This document shows positions 35,816-48,835 of a DNA stretch of 64,000 nucleotides, piece after piece. This stretch comes from Lagopus muta. Lineage: Eukaryota > Chordata > Aves > Galliformes > Phasianidae. The stretch is from positions 20,600,001-20,664,000 of the forward strand of contig NC_064437.1 in the NCBI RefSeq assembly GCF_023343835.1. The letters run 5' to 3'. Both the position numbers and the translations under genes were made by a program. Within the stretch, counting starts at the first letter, position 1. The number at the start of each line of letters is the position of its first letter. The notes under the pieces were generated by a model, which saw only the letters and a list, made by a program, of their open reading frames with translations, searched no databases and was not told the origin of the DNA.

Positions 35816-37470
35816 CTGCTCCCTCGGCCTCCATGGAGGCAGCTCACAGAGGGTGAGGAGAAAATGGCAGAATGGCTGTTCTGCAGGATTCCTTCTTCTT
35901 TACTCACATTTGGGTCAGTGGAGTGCTCAAAAATCAGCTTTTATCAAATTTATCACCTTCAATCATTCTCTATTAGACCTAGTAGCATTCCTCTAAACTA
36001 CTGAAAGTCATTTTATACTGATTCCTTTATATTGCACACTTTGAAATAACAGATATGATATGTAACTTGCAATTGAAGATATTTGGGTCACATCCCCAGA
36101 AGCTAATTAAAAAATAACACATTCTGTGATTTCTTTTGACTATGAAGAAGGACTGGTCCTGCCATCTTACTCACTAGAGGTTACATATACATTTCTATAC
36201 ATACAGGAGTTACTTACGGAAATAACAGCAGCAGATTGGAGTGATAAGCATTGTAATTTCAGCAATACAGCATCACTGTCACTTTCTGAACTCTGGATGA
36301 AAAATACCAAAGAGCCTATTTGTGCCCTATTATGAAGTAATGAATATATACAATTTCACATCTCACAACTAGAATATCTGTCAGAAGATACACTTTGATT
36401 TTTTGTTAAGTGCAAAATTCACATTTTTGTTTCTGTGCCTTTCAAGCATACAAAACAGCAGGGTCCATATGCTGTTCTGAGAGAATCACACAAAAAGAAA
36501 ATATTTGTGTCTTCAGGGAAGAGGAAGGAAAGGTTCCTCTTTATTATTCCAGACTGATATCTTAGTTCATGTAAAAAAGACCAGAGCTACAACTCTATCT
36601 CCTCCCTGTCCTCTCCTGATAGTTTGCATCTGCATGGGACAGGGAAAGAAACACAATTGTTTCTAATTTGTCTGCTGCTCAGATAAGCCTTGAAGTGGCT
36701 GGCAGTAGGCATTTGGAGTTTTTTTATCTGACTAAATGGCAGTAAAGGGAAATCAACAGCCACGGGACCAAAGTAGGCATTTGCTCTGGCTCTTTGCAGT
36801 CCATAGCTGCTGCAGTGTAATGGCAGCCAGCCTGTTTCTTTAGGCTGACCACCTCTTGGGCACCATTGCTGCAGTGTCTTTTTGGAGACTGTTGGCAACC
36901 GAGGCATGTGAGAATAGCTGACATGGATACAGATACTGAAGCTGCTCTCTTTGTTCCTTCTCTCCCACCTTTCCCCTAAGCACTCTAAGCACAGAAAGTC
37001 CCTTGTATTAAGCTAAGAACTCACATTAATTAAATTTCAAACAACTAGACAAGTACAATATTTCAATTCCACAATTAGAAAGAAAAACATGTTTGTCACA
37101 AACTGATAATCATCAGCTAAATGTTTTGGTTCCTAGGGGAAAATTCACTTAAATACATTGCACTTGACCAACATTTCTCTTTCTCTGCAGTTTAATGTGT
37201 TGGTCATAAAACATCCACTAGAGAGGATACAGGTGCTATAGATGATTGCATGTATAGACAGGAATAGGCAGGAGCCTGAACATTCTATTTATTGGCTTGG
37301 CTGTTTATCCTTTAGGCTAAGGTTGTATGCATTAACCTAACCACTTCCTAGATTTATTTTAAAAGGATAAATAAAACACATGCCTAGCAATGCTAGAATT
37401 TAAATGATTCCAGGTGTGGTATTCAGTGATCATTCAGTTAGGCACCGTAAGAAATCTAATTTACTCTGTT
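35816..37470. other. Non-genic DNA
   Basis: No gene or repeat recognised. Minus-strand open frames at 36587-36924 lack recognisable domains. Confidence 0.55.
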
Positions 37471-37560
37471 TTTGAGAGGCATGATGACTTGCCCGAGCTA
37501 CCCGAGCAGGGAAGGAAATGCCTCTCTGATGGCACATCCCAGTGTCCTCCAAAATGAAGG
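37471..37560 (+). mobile_element. Weak MIR-like fragment
   Basis: gagaggcatgatgacttgcc followed by gagctacccgagcaggg resembles the MIR segment gagaggttaagtgacttgcccaag. Short and degenerate. Confidence 0.3.
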
Positions 37561-40500
37561 ATGCTTGCATGGCTGGCAGCGGAGCAGCTGCCTCCACGTG
37601 ACACTAGTGCCCCACATGCTCAGCCTACTGTATTTCTGTCAACAAGCATTGCCAGCAGCAGCTTTGCAGCAGAAGAGGAGCCAGTGGGACTGGGATTGGC
37701 AAAGACACAGCAAGGGAGACGGGCTGACCTGTTCACTTTCCCTGAACAGCCCTCATAAGCTGCTCAGCTGTCTAACAGTGATGGCTTAGCACCAATGACC
37801 ACACTGAAGACCAGGGACAATAGAAACAAGCTGCTGATTGCTCTGTTGAGCTATGTACAGTACAAAGATATGTGATTTCTAGGTATGAAGGTCAGAAAGT
37901 AAGAGAAAGAAAAAGGATCGAGAGAAGAGAGCCATATCTCAAGGCAGTGGGAATTACATCTCATATTGACAGAGTTTTTAATGGATGATTCATTAATCTG
38001 TTTTATTTACACTTGCACTAGTCATTTAGAGGTCATTTAACACCTTACTAAATTACACTGTATACAAGAGAATTCATACCAGGGATTATGCCAACAGGTG
38101 ATTGCACTCCCAACCTTGCTGCCAGTCTTATTTGCTTGGAGACAGATTCCACTAAGTTGGGATCAGCATTAGATATATAACCATCACGATGTGAGAGAGC
38201 TCTACTTGGGTGCCAGGGAAAGAGAGAGGGATGTAGAAAGCATCAAGGGAAAGAATAAGCATTTTAGAGAAGGCAAAACTGTGGGGTTCAAAAAAGCATG
38301 AACAATAGTGACATCTTATTTTCTTTGTATAAATGACTTTTAGACTAATGCACTTCTATCAAGTTCCCTAGAACTGTATTAATTTTCCTGCCACCAGCTG
38401 CCACCAGCTTCCAATGTACATTCATAGGCCACTCAATCTTTGAGAATATATATTATTAGTATCTAGAAATAAAAATAAGATCACCAGAGTCCTCTCATCC
38501 GCAATTCAAACCCTATGATCTTCTCAGAATAAATCTCTTTTTGAGACTTCAGTATTCTGAAGAGCTCTGAATGCAACCTCAAATCACCTCAGCGCCAGCT
38601 CACGTTTGGGACCTGCCCTTCCACACAGTTGCAGTATCTCAGGAACAGTACTCCCCAGAGCCCACTGCTTTGCCACTTTCAATGTCATGGACAGAACCTC
38701 CACACAGCAATCCTCTAAAACAAAATGGGTGAAAATAGGTTGCATTTCCTTAGGTGTGGCTAAGCCACACATAATATAAACAGAGTTCAATTTTCTCTCT
38801 GCGTTTCATTTATCCTTAAGAAAAATATAGCCTGGTTATATTTAGCATTCTAACCCAGTCATGAGAAGGGGCACTGGGCAGGGCTCGTGGTTTCTGCAAG
38901 CAATCTGCTGATCGTGCCATCTTAGGTAAGCCATCCCCTGCACACAGCCATTAATTCCTCATGAGTGAGTTCTTTGGGTTTGCTTCTCTTTACAGATCTG
39001 TCAAACTCCTCCTCTTTGTTTACCAACAGAGAGGCAAGTCTAGCAGTGTGCCTGGCAGGGCTGTTGCTTCCAGCTGAGTCCTGCAGGGAGCTGCCCACCT
39101 CCTATACAGCCCCGCCACAGTGAGTCCTACCAGGAGAAACCAAAGGTTTTGGCAGCTACCTTGTGTCCCTTACCAGCTCCTCTCCAGCACAGCGAGGTCA
39201 GCTGTAATGGAACAGATACTGTCTTCCCCCAGCCAGAGATGTGTCAGAACTGTTCCAAGGTCTGGGAGCTGCAGGAGGAGTGCACTGCCACCAGGGGACC
39301 CTTCCAGGGTAAATTGGATTGCACCTCTCATTCTGTAGCACTTCCATGCCAAAATGCACTTGTGAGCATGTATTGCCATTATTTGAATGCAAAAGTAATG
39401 CTTAAAAAACAAAGGTTTTGCCTCACCTCAAAGGCACTCCTTACACACTTCTTACACGCTGAAGTTCCTCAGGCTGCAGCTCCCAAGCAGGGGATTCCCA
39501 ACTGCTTCTCAGCACGTTTATGCCAAGGATGAGCCATCATCACTGCTGCAGTTTAAGGGATTCACCTGTAAAACCAAAACAAAGCCTCCAGAGGGATTGG
39601 AGAACTTCAAGAACAGAGTAAAGTGCAGCTGTTTTCCTTCATAGTTCAAGATAAGAACCGTATTTTTACTTTCAGGAAATAAGTTTAATTTTTAACTTGC
39701 AAAGAACAGCATGAACATTTTTCTGACCAAAGGCAAACAAAATATCTTTCTTATATAGCAGACATGCTGATTATTACAGGTAGTCTCTGAAATCAGTACA
39801 GGGCCATCTTAATTTTCTCCCCTGAAGCAAAAGGAACTTTGATATCTGTAGTTAAGATGGAATTTGTTGAAATGGAGCTCAATAACTATTATATAAACAA
39901 GCCAAAAAATGAATGAATCTAGGGGAATGATTTGAAATAGTGAGATACATCATGAAACGTGATTAATGACACCAAGGGAAATATAAAATAACATGTTTCC
40001 CTGAAAATGTGCTGTAAGTGCACAATGTCTGCACGATATTGTGCATCTGCAGTTCTCTGTCCTGCCACCTAATATCCAAATTGTCTGCCAGTATAAACAC
40101 AGCTGCTGAATGTCTTCTACAACTGCAAAAATAATGAATCTCCACTTTTCTTCCCAACTACTGAAGTATGTTTTACAGAGACGAATGCAATGTTTACCTT
40201 CGTTCAACAGAAGACGATGCTGATGCCCAACATATATGTCTTATTAACACACATTCAAATTCATCACAGATCAAAGAGACAGAATGGCTTTTTTATGGTA
40301 ACCACAGATGAGCTGAGATTTAATGTTTTTGGCTTGAATAATTTCTCATCTGGTTTCTGCATAGACATTGGCCTACTCTTCAGTGGTGGATCACCATTTT
40401 AATTATATTTGACCATTGTGACAGCTTTGCTGTATCTAGCAGGATTGAGAGGAAGGGATACGAGACCTCTTTTATGCGAACTCCACTTTCCATGTGGTGG

Positions 40501-43500
40501 ATTGGCCTGCAGGCTCTGCTGGGGAAGTACTGTGATCCATTTCTCCCCAGCCTGGAGACATAGGTCTGCAGCAGCCAGGGGCGTGGGAGACTCCAAGTAA
40601 CAATTTTCATGTTATAATACTAGTCTGGACTGTAAGAAGTAATTTAAGATAATTTACTGTGCTGCATTTACTTGAACAATTTCTATTCAGAAATGTAACT
40701 AAGGCAAACCCAAGTAAAATGGAAAATGATAGTCAGGATTTTCAAACACTGCACTCTGATCTTTGCCTAGATGTAGAGAGCATAACTGAAGGTAGGGGAG
40801 TAAGACAGGAAGAGAAATAAAGAAAAAAGGGAGAAGTAATGCTCCATAACCTTAGGAAGAGTATCAGTCTATTTATATGCTTCCTGGAATGCTCAGAACA
40901 TTTAGTCTTACTGGCCACAAGAAACCACTTCTGTTGTGCAAAAGGTTTCACACATGAACTGAAGCCAAAAAGTTTTTTCAAGGCACAGTGGGAAGGAAAA
41001 AAAAATACTGTATAGCTTTGTGAACAATGGAGAGAAATTGGTCTGTCGACCTGGTAAAAAAAAATTCTGCATTAAAAAACAAACAAACAAACAAAAAAAA
41101 AACCCCCAAAAAACCAAAAAACAAAAAACCAGCCACCCACCACAACCTCCTTCAGATTATTCTCATGAAAGTCACCTCTTTTGTTACATGGAAAGAAAAT
41201 CGGCACCTAAACATAATCAGACATGTAAGCAAAGTGCAATTACTATTCTAGATTAGTGAAAAAACTATGCACACTTTTTTTTTTTTTGTCAGCCTGTCTC
41301 TCACAATTGATACCCATTTTTATCTTATCCGTCCACCAACTCTTCTGCTTGGGATCCTGTGGGGAAAGGAATATGCCTTGCTTTTGACTTGTACACGAAC
41401 TAGCAGAAGCCCTCTTTTCTCCTGGCCATAATAGCAATACCAAAGAATTATGATGAATGGTGGGTTTTTGTTTTTTTTTTCCATCTCCCTAACAAAAAGC
41501 AAGACAGATCATGAAGTCTAATAAAACTTCTAAAAAAAAAAAAAAGAAAAGAAAAATAGTCCTTACATGAAACATAAACACTAAAGATATGTTGGGGGGA
41601 TTTGGTCAGACCATCATGATAAGGATTGAGATACAGCTTTAGTCTTTTTTTGGAACTTCTCGTTATCTTCCTCAGTTTTTAAACTTATTTTTCCAGATAT
41701 TAACTGCAGGTTTTGTATATGACTCTGCCAGTGGTCACTCATGATCTGTAGCTGTGTAGCAGTTCCAAGTTGCCATGTTGGGGGGCAGGAAGGGCACAAG
41801 AACTCCAATCCACTTTTTTGGCAGGTAAATGTATCATAACTCCTGTATCTGAATACAGAAGTACTCCTTTGAGCATTGTAGCTAGAAGAAAAACTGAAGT
41901 TGAACATAAACTTTCTTGCTGCTAGACTGAAATTCACAGTTGGTTCTAGGAGCCCAGCTCTCTGAGTTAGGCATGAGTTTGAACACAAAATCCTTGCATT
42001 TTTGTTCAGCAGCTTCATATTTTTAAGTAAAGGTTAAAGCTGGAACTAATAGTCGCTCCTGCTGAGAAGCTGTGTTTGCATGCTGAGGATGAGAACATCC
42101 TCAGGGCCAGCTCAGAGGAACAAACCTCAGCAAGCATGGCTGGCTCTGCTCCTCCAACGCAGCAAGGCTCTGGATGCTGCCGCTTTGGGGTGGAATGAGG
42201 TTGTGGTGCCAGGTACAGCTGTTGATTGTGCTACAGTAAAGGCAGGCTATTGCCTTCAAAGCCTGCAGATTTATGCTAGCCGATATTTATTCTGGCATAA
42301 ACCACAACAAGAATTTGACTACAGTAGCAATATGAGCAGAGGTGGGCACAAAATAGAGCAAGAAGACACAAGCTGGGAGAGTGTCTGATGTGATGCCCCA
42401 AAAGCACACAGGTGAGGCACTGGGGATGAACGGTGCGGGGGTGAGTCCTGCCTTGCAGGCTGCCTAGGAAATCCACATCTGACAAGTACTCACGTATCAA
42501 TTAGGAGGGAGCATGGAGGTCTTCTCCCTTTTCATGAGGACAGCATATCGTATCATGAAGGAAGTGGGGATGATTGTCAGCTTTTATTCACAGTACATTT
42601 CCATTATTCATTCAGTTAATTTTTTTTAATTTTTAGAAAAGTCTCCTGCAGTTATAAATCTGGTAAAACATATAGCTTTGCACAAAATCAGAAAAGCATG
42701 AATGTGAGCTGTCAGGGTGAAAAAGGAGGCTTGGAAGAGGGTTCAGGTCACTGGGAAGTCATTCACTTACTACGAAAAGCTGTTGGACAACTCTGAGAAA
42801 AAGCTTGCCAAAATGTGCTGGGAAATATGAAGTTGCCTGGTCTAACAAGAAAATGGTGTGTACGCATCCCCACAGTGCTGGTAGGAGCTGCCTGTGGGCC
42901 CTGCCCTGAGATGGCTGTGCCTGGGGGAGTTTAAAGAGCTGTACAGAGAAAACCAAACCCTGCAGAGATCGAAATCTATTCCCCAGAAAAGCTTAAGGGG
43001 AAAAAAAACTAAAAAGGAGAAGCAGTTTTCAACACAACTGTCTTCTTCCTGCCGTAACAATGTCTTTCACATTGCCAGCAAAATAAATCCAAATTGTCAC
43101 CGCAAACACACACCTCTCAGGAAGTCTGCCCTCACTACTGGCTTCAAACAGTTGCCAGATTTTTGCAGTGCTGAATTAATTCTTGTCTTGAATCTCAGGG
43201 TTACAGTGAGCCACTGCCTGGTCTGTGGCGTGGGGCCTCAGGGCTCAGGCTGTGCTCTGTCCCATCCCACCCCTCCCTGGAGATGTGGGGAGACCCAGGC
43301 AGTGCATGCAGTCCTTCCTCTGCAGCCAGTCATCTTTCCCGCACAGGCTCACAACGTTCAGAAGAAAAGTGTTGGTAGGACACCTTTCACAATAATAAGT
43401 ACGAATTGCAGAGCTTCTGTGAATTTAGGTCAATGCATCACCCTTAGAGCGCATTATAAATACATCAGAATCACAGCCTGAAGAAATTTTTTTTTCTTTG

Positions 43501-44449
43501 GCATCAGCTGCTTTTAGCTATGCCACAGATCTTTAGCAGAATTTAAACTCCAGATTAAGTATTGATTGAGTTTAAATAAATTATAATATGTTGTAACCAG
43601 AAAGCTGGGCCCTGACTGGAGCAGACAGTTTCCCTTTTTACCTCCCTTCCCACTTCAAATATTAACACATTTATTCACTGCATTATGACTGTAATGAACA
43701 ACCAATTCAAAAAGGTATAATACTGAAGTAAATACTAATTTAAACAGCACCTTCAGCTACTTGACATACGAATGAAGTTATAAACCACCTATAAAATAAA
43801 TACATTAGCTTAAAGGATTATGTGAACAGAAATAATTCCCCTAAAGAACTAGCTATGAAGGAAAAGTAAACCACAAACTGCACCTTCTGTTAACGTTTGA
43901 TTCAATTTCCGATACACTATTCCTTTTTTTAAGGTACAAAAATATCTCCGTACTGATGTCTACCAACAAACTGTAACAGAATGATACACTTTCGTATCGC
44001 GTTCAGTCGCATCAGCTGCTGGTGCATGCAGCACGTTATTTCTGGACCACTAACAGATGAGTGTGTCCTTCTAAACTATATTTAATAGAAACAGAAAACT
44101 CTCAAGAGCAGGTATTCAAAACGTAACCAAGATATGGTTACCAAAACTGGCTGAAGAATGAAACAGGCCCAAGCAACAAGAAAACAACAACTGCGCTGTG
44201 CTGCTAAAAGAGGACAAGGGAACACATAAGGACATATAGTTTTGTGTTTGACCTATTTTGGTTGATTTAATTTTCAGATTCTGTAAGCCAAGCTCCAGTG
44301 AGTTCCTGAGGAAAAAATTCTAACTGGCATTTTAGTGTGAGTCAAACCTCACACAAAAAGTGCTTTGTGCATCAAGATAACATTGGGAGCTGTCTAGCTG
44401 CACGTACCAAAGGGCCAGTATGAACAAAGCAAAACAGAGCTGTAATGGA
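37561..44449. other. Non-genic DNA, long stretch
   Basis: No gene recognised in nearly 7 kb. It contains an A-rich (AAAC)n tract at 41072-41129 and A/T homopolymers near 41275 and 41532. A 195-codon frame at 42894-43481 starts at GTG and has no methionine at all. A small CpG-bearing block lies at 43991-44035 in AT-rich DNA. Isolated donor-like sites (38927, 42409) have no partner exon with an open frame. Confidence 0.5.
41072..41129. repeat. A-rich / (AAAC)n low-complexity tract
   Basis: Attaaaaaacaaacaaacaa pattern continuing into A-runs with CCCCC and CC interruptions. Confidence 0.9.
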
Positions 44450-44690
44450 CTTCTAATAGCAATAATACTTTGCAGTTCTGTAGTTTGTTCCAGACAGAGA
44501 TCTTTGAGTGCTTTGCAGGGCATAACAAGCCTATTAGTTGGAAACTCCAGCAGAAAATGATTATTGCAGTTTTACTGATGAAGAAACTGATGCACAGAGA
44601 AGTTAATGCCCTCTGTAAGATCATGCAGCCACTGGGATGCCGGTGCGTTGTCAGAAACCCCAGGCTATTTGTCAGACTCCTGAAAAAGCA
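44450..44690 (+). mobile_element. MIR-like SINE fossil
   Basis: Shows cagagatctttgagtgcttt (cf. gatctcaaagcgcttt), then gttttactgatgaagaaact, gatgcacagagaagttaatg and gatcatgcagccactggg, the order of the well-known MIR core and 3' region (gaggaaactgaggcacagagaggttaag... cacacag). Divergence is high but the order is intact. Confidence 0.55.
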
Positions 44691-45784
44691 CTAATTCCAT
44701 ACTCCAAACAAACCATCTGCCAGCCAAGTTGTATGTTTGAGTAATATTTCCTTGGTTTCACAAATAATAAAATGCATCTTTTCATTTAGAGGTAGCTTAT
44801 TTCCTGTTGGTATTCCTACCAAGATGATGACAGGAACATTCATTCTTTTAATGAAAATGCAGACAGTTCAGGGTATGAGAGCATTTCAGATAAAGCCCAC
44901 AATTTGGAAAGAGTGACTGAAATTGCATATATCACCATATTGCATCTAGACATGCAATGTGACAAACTTTATTCCAGCTGACATGGTGAGCAATTGCCCA
45001 TTTTAAAAGGCATCCTTAGAATTTTACCAGCAATATTCTCTTCAGGCTGTACACACCCTGTTATTCTTTTGACTCTGAAGTCATTCACTGTGAATAGAAG
45101 AGGCAAGCTTTGAATTTGACTTTTTTTTTTTCTTCTTTTTTTTTTTTTTTTTCTAGTTGCCAATGAACAGCTGTGTTATTTACAGCTTTCTTTGCATTCT
45201 CTGCTAAGGAAGATGTGATTGCTTTATTCTGAAAAATGTAATAAATGAATGATTTTTCCAAACATCTCTTTTTCTACTTAGATAGTACACTGCAGTTAGA
45301 GTAAGCCAGCCCTTCTTTGAGGCATTAGTAAAACCAAGAGGCAATGGAGTTACATTTTGCAGTGGTGTACACTTCCACCTGCCTACATCTAATTTAAAAA
45401 CCACTGAAATTGTCTTGGGATTTAACCCCAGGGAAGCCCAACTTCTGTCTGGCTAAGCAGGGGTTCTAGAAGTGCATTGCCTCAGAAGGGTGTATCCAAA
45501 AGCCTTCAGAGATTAGCACAGAAATGCCACAAAGCCAAGCATATAACCTAAGCCCCATCTGCAAGTAGGACTCTGTGTCCAGTTGAGGTATGTGTCAGCC
45601 CTGGGCCACACTGAGAAACAGTGCAGAGGAATGAGGGACCGAGTTCAAAGATCAGGAAGTAATAGGACAGAATAACAATTCTACCTGCTATACTGTAAGA
45701 AGCAGTTGGAATTTGCCATTTCAGTAGTTTCCTTAATCCAGAATTGCTGCCCAGGGATACATGGGACTTTCTCATGACCTAGAT
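44691..45784. other. Non-genic DNA
   Basis: No gene recognised. Contains a 32-nt T-rich run (45121-45152, two interruptions). Confidence 0.55.
45121..45152. repeat. T-rich run
   Basis: T tract interrupted only by two C. Confidence 0.9.
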
Positions 45785-45819
45785 CATATGTGTCCAACCC
45801 ACTAGTTTTATGTGTTTGT

Positions 45820-45856
<37 letters not shown>

Positions 45857-45969
45857 AATAATTTTTGTTACATGTATACATTAACTTATTATATATTTTA
45901 CATGCAGCCCAAGATGATCCCTCTTGGGCTCAGTGTGGCCTACATAGGCCGAAAGGTTGGACACCTGTG
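45785..45969. mobile_element. Short hAT-type DNA transposon (non-autonomous), copy 2
   Basis: The left end catatgtgtccaac and the right end cgaaaggttggacacctgtg form the same inverted repeat as the copy at 9367-9549. The right third is clearly homologous to copy 1 (acatgcagcccaag... gctcagtgtggcc... aaaggttggacacc). Candidate 8-bp target duplications, acctagat and gtctgcat, agree at 4 of 8 positions. A 28-nt poly-A sits inside the element. No coding capacity. Confidence 0.65.
45828..45855. repeat. Poly-A run (28 nt) inside hAT copy 2
   Basis: Uninterrupted A28, absent from copy 1, so it arose after or during insertion of this copy. Confidence 0.9.
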
Positions 45970-48125
45970 GTCTGCATGTAAGCTATTATTCTGGGCAGAT
46001 GAAACACACTTCAATTCAGTAATTCACCCAAAAAATCCCTATGCACCTTCTGTTATTAACCTGTAAATACTTTAGTTGGAGAACGAGGTTCTGGTAGCAT
46101 ATGCTTGTATTTTCCATGCATGTTATATCATGTATCATTTTCTGTAGATATATATGTGAAAACACTCAGGAAGAAAAAGCAAAAGGAATTGCTAACAGCC
46201 CTTGCAGTGCTAACCTTTTAGGGTCATGGCTCAGTGGGGTAAAGAAGACTAAGAGTTCTGCTTTTTTACAGCATGAGTATTTTAGTGATTTCTAAATGTG
46301 GTGACCTATTGCTGAGAAACATTTAGGTTTTTGAAAGGAAAATTCAGCAGCATAGCATATCCCTTTCTCTGCTCTCCTGTTCTTTAGGGGAATAACAACA
46401 TTCCACATCTTTGCATAGAAAATTGTTATAATGCACAGACTCAGTCCGTAGAGTGGTCACTACAACATCCATACCTGATACTCTAAAAGTGATGTATGTG
46501 TTTATGATGCTTATCTGGTGCCTTTATTCTTAAGTCCTCTTGCTTTCTCATCTTGTGAAAGCCAAATAAATTTTATATTTATAAAACAAAGAGCAGCCAC
46601 CAAGGCCTTGACATCTCAGCATTAGCTCATATTTGATAGACTTCTGCACATACTGCTGCACAAACGCGAGAGCTATGTGATGACGGCTAGCTGCATTTGA
46701 AAATTCTTTGGCCCAAAAGCCTGGCAAGAATCTGAGATGAAGTGTTAAAGCAACCTGACAGAAATCCCCTGCAGCGTTTGAGAAAAAAACTCCAGCCCTC
46801 CCTCTTCCCAGCTAAACCCTGAAACAAGGTCAATGCACTAAAAGGCTCTGAAAGTAATTTTTTATAAATAAATATCCTGGGGAATTAGTGAAGCAAGTCA
46901 CATCCCTAAAATAAAGGTAGTTATTTGTATGCAAGCATTTCCTTTACATGTTGGGGGGTAGCACACATCAGTCAATGTGAGATTAAATGCAGATCTGACT
47001 GCATGCTATAGATGAAAGTAATATTTTTTTCCCAGGAAGAAAACTGGGATCAAAAACTTGAAGTAGCGAATTGTGCAAATGTACACCTAACACTAAGCCT
47101 GTAAACAGTCCTCCCTCTTCCAACATGCTGGTGTTGCAGATCCCTGAACCAGCAGTTGTAGTCCTAACAAGCAAAGTCAGTGGTGCAGCAGTAAATACAG
47201 GAGTCTACCAAATGTGAGCTGATGCTGAGATGTCAAGGCTTGGTGTCTGCTCTGCTCCCCGGATTTGGGCTCCCTGACATTCACCTCTGGTTGCCTGCTG
47301 TCAGTTGTAGAAAATGTCCCTTTCACCCAGCTGATCAGCTTTATTGCACAGTAACAATTCCATTTCTTTCAAAAGAAACTAAAGTTTCAATCTCGTCTGA
47401 CTGCAGTCAATAGCAACCATTCCTTTGGTCAACAGAGTATGACTTATGACACAAACATTCACTGTAAATCTAAGTAAAGCAAGCGATGCAGGGAATTTTC
47501 TGAGGAAAAGAGTTCCTTCAGAAAGGATGTAAAAATTGAGAGAATTTACGTATTATTTTGTGACATCACTTCCAGGCTTGCACCTAGCTTAGAATGGCTT
47601 TCTGAATATTATTTCAACCCTTTTTTCCCCCAATTAAATTTTATATAGAGTCATTTCTTATACAGATTTCATTTGCTTAAAGGAGAAGAGCATGGACTAA
47701 AGGGAATCATTAAGGCACAAATCCACTTATCTCTACTGTGTCTGTGATGTTGCTCCCCGAGCAGCAGTAATCTCTTACACTCTGGAAACTTGCAGAGGTT
47801 TCTCACAGGAGAACCACAGCGTCTGAACCAGTGTGAGCACAGTAGTCGACAACTGAAAGAAATATGTGAAAGCAAAAACCAAAACTAAACAAAAGTCCAA
47901 ATCAAAACCTTTGAATTTCTTTTCTGTGAGAATATCAAGTAACAATCATTTAATTGGCAAAGATATTCAGGCCTTCCTATTTTTGAGGTTATTTCCTAAG
48001 GTTTAAAATGCAACTAAAAAGCTTAGAATTCTGTATTAGCATGGCCTGATCTTCAATATTGCTTATCACTGCCTGCCATGCAGCTGGCTTGCTCTCTCTC
48101 TTTGAAAGTCTCAGATTTTTTGCAG
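45970..48125. other. Non-genic DNA
   Basis: No gene or further repeat recognised. Confidence 0.55.
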
Positions 48126-48148
48126 AGAAATTATGTTTCTAACATACG

Positions 48149-48650
48149 ATGAACATCACAGTGTTATACTCATTTTCAGAGCTACTGTGTACATTATTAA
48201 TTGTGTACATGATTCTCTTGACTGACTCCATTGCACATGCTGAGATTAGTGGTTACCAAGACATCGTTATAAATTATGAGGTAAGATGGATGAGGCCAGC
48301 TTTGTATTTCTGGCTTGGTGAAGGTGTTGATAGCTTGTACTGAATGGAAATTCTTGTAAAAAGTGAGGTTGGAAAATATTCCTTTTCCTGAACTGTTAAA
48401 GTGATAAATACTAAATAAACATCTGCAAGTGAAATGGCTCCCTGCTGCCCAGCAACTACTTTCCTGAACACCTAAGAATGCAACCATGAATGCAGCCAAG
48501 TTTAGGTATGATATCCAGAGCAAAGAGGAAAGGCACAAAGCTGTGACCACTTCATAGTTTTTGAAGTGTGTTCTTCTAAATTGCTAGCAGAAAGATCTAA
48601 CTATCCAGCAGTCCCAGTTCAGAAGATACTTGCCTGGATATTTTCAGTAG
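48149..48650 (+). CDS. Candidate small secreted protein, 63 aa, two coding exons; unrecognised
   Basis: Coding parts would be 48149-48280 and 48591-48650. The first exon has a pyrimidine-rich acceptor (ctctctctttgaaagtctcagattttttgcag, AG at 48124-48125), an ATG with A at -3, and a strong donor (tatgag|gtaaga). It encodes a signal-peptide-like start with the hydrophobic core LLCTLLIVYMILL and a good cleavage motif AHA|E. A phase-0 intron of 310 bp ends at tgctagcag, and the second part adds KDLTIQQSQFRRYLPGYFQ and a stop. An AATAAA lies 180 bp later. I do not recognise the protein. The second acceptor is weaker than the first, and a CR1 remnant occupies the would-be 3' UTR. Chance is a real alternative. 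Confidence 0.22.
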
Positions 48651-48699
48651 ACATTACCAAATCACTCAAAGTTACTATAAAAAAAAGCAAATTCAGAAA

Positions 48700-48757
48700 A
48701 ATTGGAGTTGGACTCGATGATCTCCAGAGGTCCCTTCTAATCCCTATGATTCTATGA
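48700..48757 (+). mobile_element. CR1 LINE 3' tail, sense orientation
   Basis: ttggagttggactcgatgat, cagaggtcccttctaatcc and the terminal ctatgattctatga are the conserved CR1 3' end. About 58 bp remain. Confidence 0.92.
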
Positions 48758-48829
48758 AAATATTTAGCAGAAAAGGAGATGCATATGCACGAACAAGCAT
48801 AGCAATGAAGCATATTGCATGAAGAAGAG

Positions 48830-48835
48830 AATAAA
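48830..48835 (+). terminator. Polyadenylation signal AATAAA (candidate gene 2)
   Basis: AATAAA followed within 12-25 nt by a T/GT-rich stretch (ttttttgttgtctctcc), the arrangement of a usable poly(A) site. Confidence 0.35.

Noticed and set aside
42894-43481. Longest open frame in the window, 195 codons on the plus strand
   Set aside because: It begins at GTG, contains no methionine at all, shows no domain, and overlaps no convincing splice sites. Not a vertebrate CDS on this evidence.
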